Shown here in pieces: positions 33,916-33,942 of a DNA stretch of 33,942 nucleotides. The stretch comes from an uncultured Chlamydiae bacterium (GTDB lineage Bacteria; Chlamydiota; Chlamydiia; Chlamydiales; Rhabdochlamydiaceae), in contig CAIJXB010000019.1 in the NCBI GenBank assembly GCA_903824495.1, positions 1 through 33,942 on the forward strand. The letters run 5' to 3'. The position numbers and the translations under genes are program-made. The notes under the pieces are model-generated. The model saw nothing but the letters and a program-made list of their open reading frames with translations. It was not told the DNA's origin and ran no database searches. Each line of letters opens with the position of its first letter. The stretch's first letter is position 1.

Positions 33916-33942
33916 TATGACATAATACAAAAAACCGCTAAA

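Noticed and set aside
1..33942. tRNA, rRNA, CRISPR, insertion sequence or phage genes
   Set aside because: No cloverleaf, direct-repeat array, transposase or integrase motif was seen; the gaps are mostly too short to hold them.

Overview
The window looks like a chromosomal segment of a Chlamydiota bacterium, most likely an environmental lineage of the Parachlamydiales (Simkania-like). This is inferred from the AT-rich composition, a Legionella-type outer-membrane porin of the kind expanded in Simkania and relatives, a mdh-gltA pair, a heptosyltransferase, two large proteins that look like host-directed effectors, and Inc-like hydrophobic proteins. Species cannot be fixed from the sequence alone. 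I see no rRNA or tRNA gene, CRISPR array, insertion sequence or phage gene. The window is almost fully coding (35 genes), and only bases 1-318 exceed 300 bases without a gene.

Layout. 1-318: non-coding, rich in TTCG, with two perfect hairpins. 319-2639 (minus): NAD-dependent epimerase followed by a VKOR/SPW membrane protein. 2716-4665 (minus): 649-residue protein of unknown family with a CKxxxDR phosphatase-like loop. 4787-5194 (plus): hotdog thioesterase. 5191-8244 (minus): four genes joined by ATGA overlaps (membrane protein, LicD-type transferase, TrmO, DUF502). 8367-9769 (plus): exported protein and glycosyltransferase. 9762-10947 (minus): alpha/beta hydrolase and a zinc-ribbon protein. 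11125-13830 (plus): tandem duplicated exported glycosyltransferase-like proteins and a Vat-type acetyltransferase. 13936-15147 (minus): MFS transporter. 15256-15405 (plus): 49-residue DUF3096 gene. 15402-18445 (minus): FAD oxidoreductase, PhnP-like hydrolase, HflX. 18503-21632 (minus): malate dehydrogenase, citrate synthase, outer-membrane porin, closed by a good terminator. 21842-25619 (plus): second CKxxxDR protein, a DMT transporter behind a terminator-like leader, and heptosyltransferase. 25596-26798 (minus): RmuC. 26909-32983 (plus): exported papain-like protease, two paralogous hydrophobic proteins, MFS transporter, histidine phosphatase, Gdx-type SMR exporter, and a small anchored protein. 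32980-33915 (minus): Sua5.

Themes. Many genes bear on the cell surface or host interface: porin, heptosyltransferase, LicD, several glycosyltransferase-like proteins, exported protease, candidate effectors and Inc-like proteins. Housekeeping genes cover the TCA cycle (mdh, gltA), t6A tRNA modification at both ends of the pathway (Sua5 and TrmO), ribosome rescue (HflX) and genome maintenance (RmuC). Gene packing is extreme. Same-strand neighbours repeatedly share ATGA, three convergent pairs share exactly four bases at their stop codons, and some terminators lie inside coding ends.

The most interesting candidates are the two unrelated-looking CKxxxDR proteins as possible phosphoinositide phosphatase effectors, the exported glycosyltransferase-like pair with a degenerate DXD site, the DMT-transporter leader that folds its own ribosome-binding site into a terminator stem, and several strong palindromes in short intergenic gaps.
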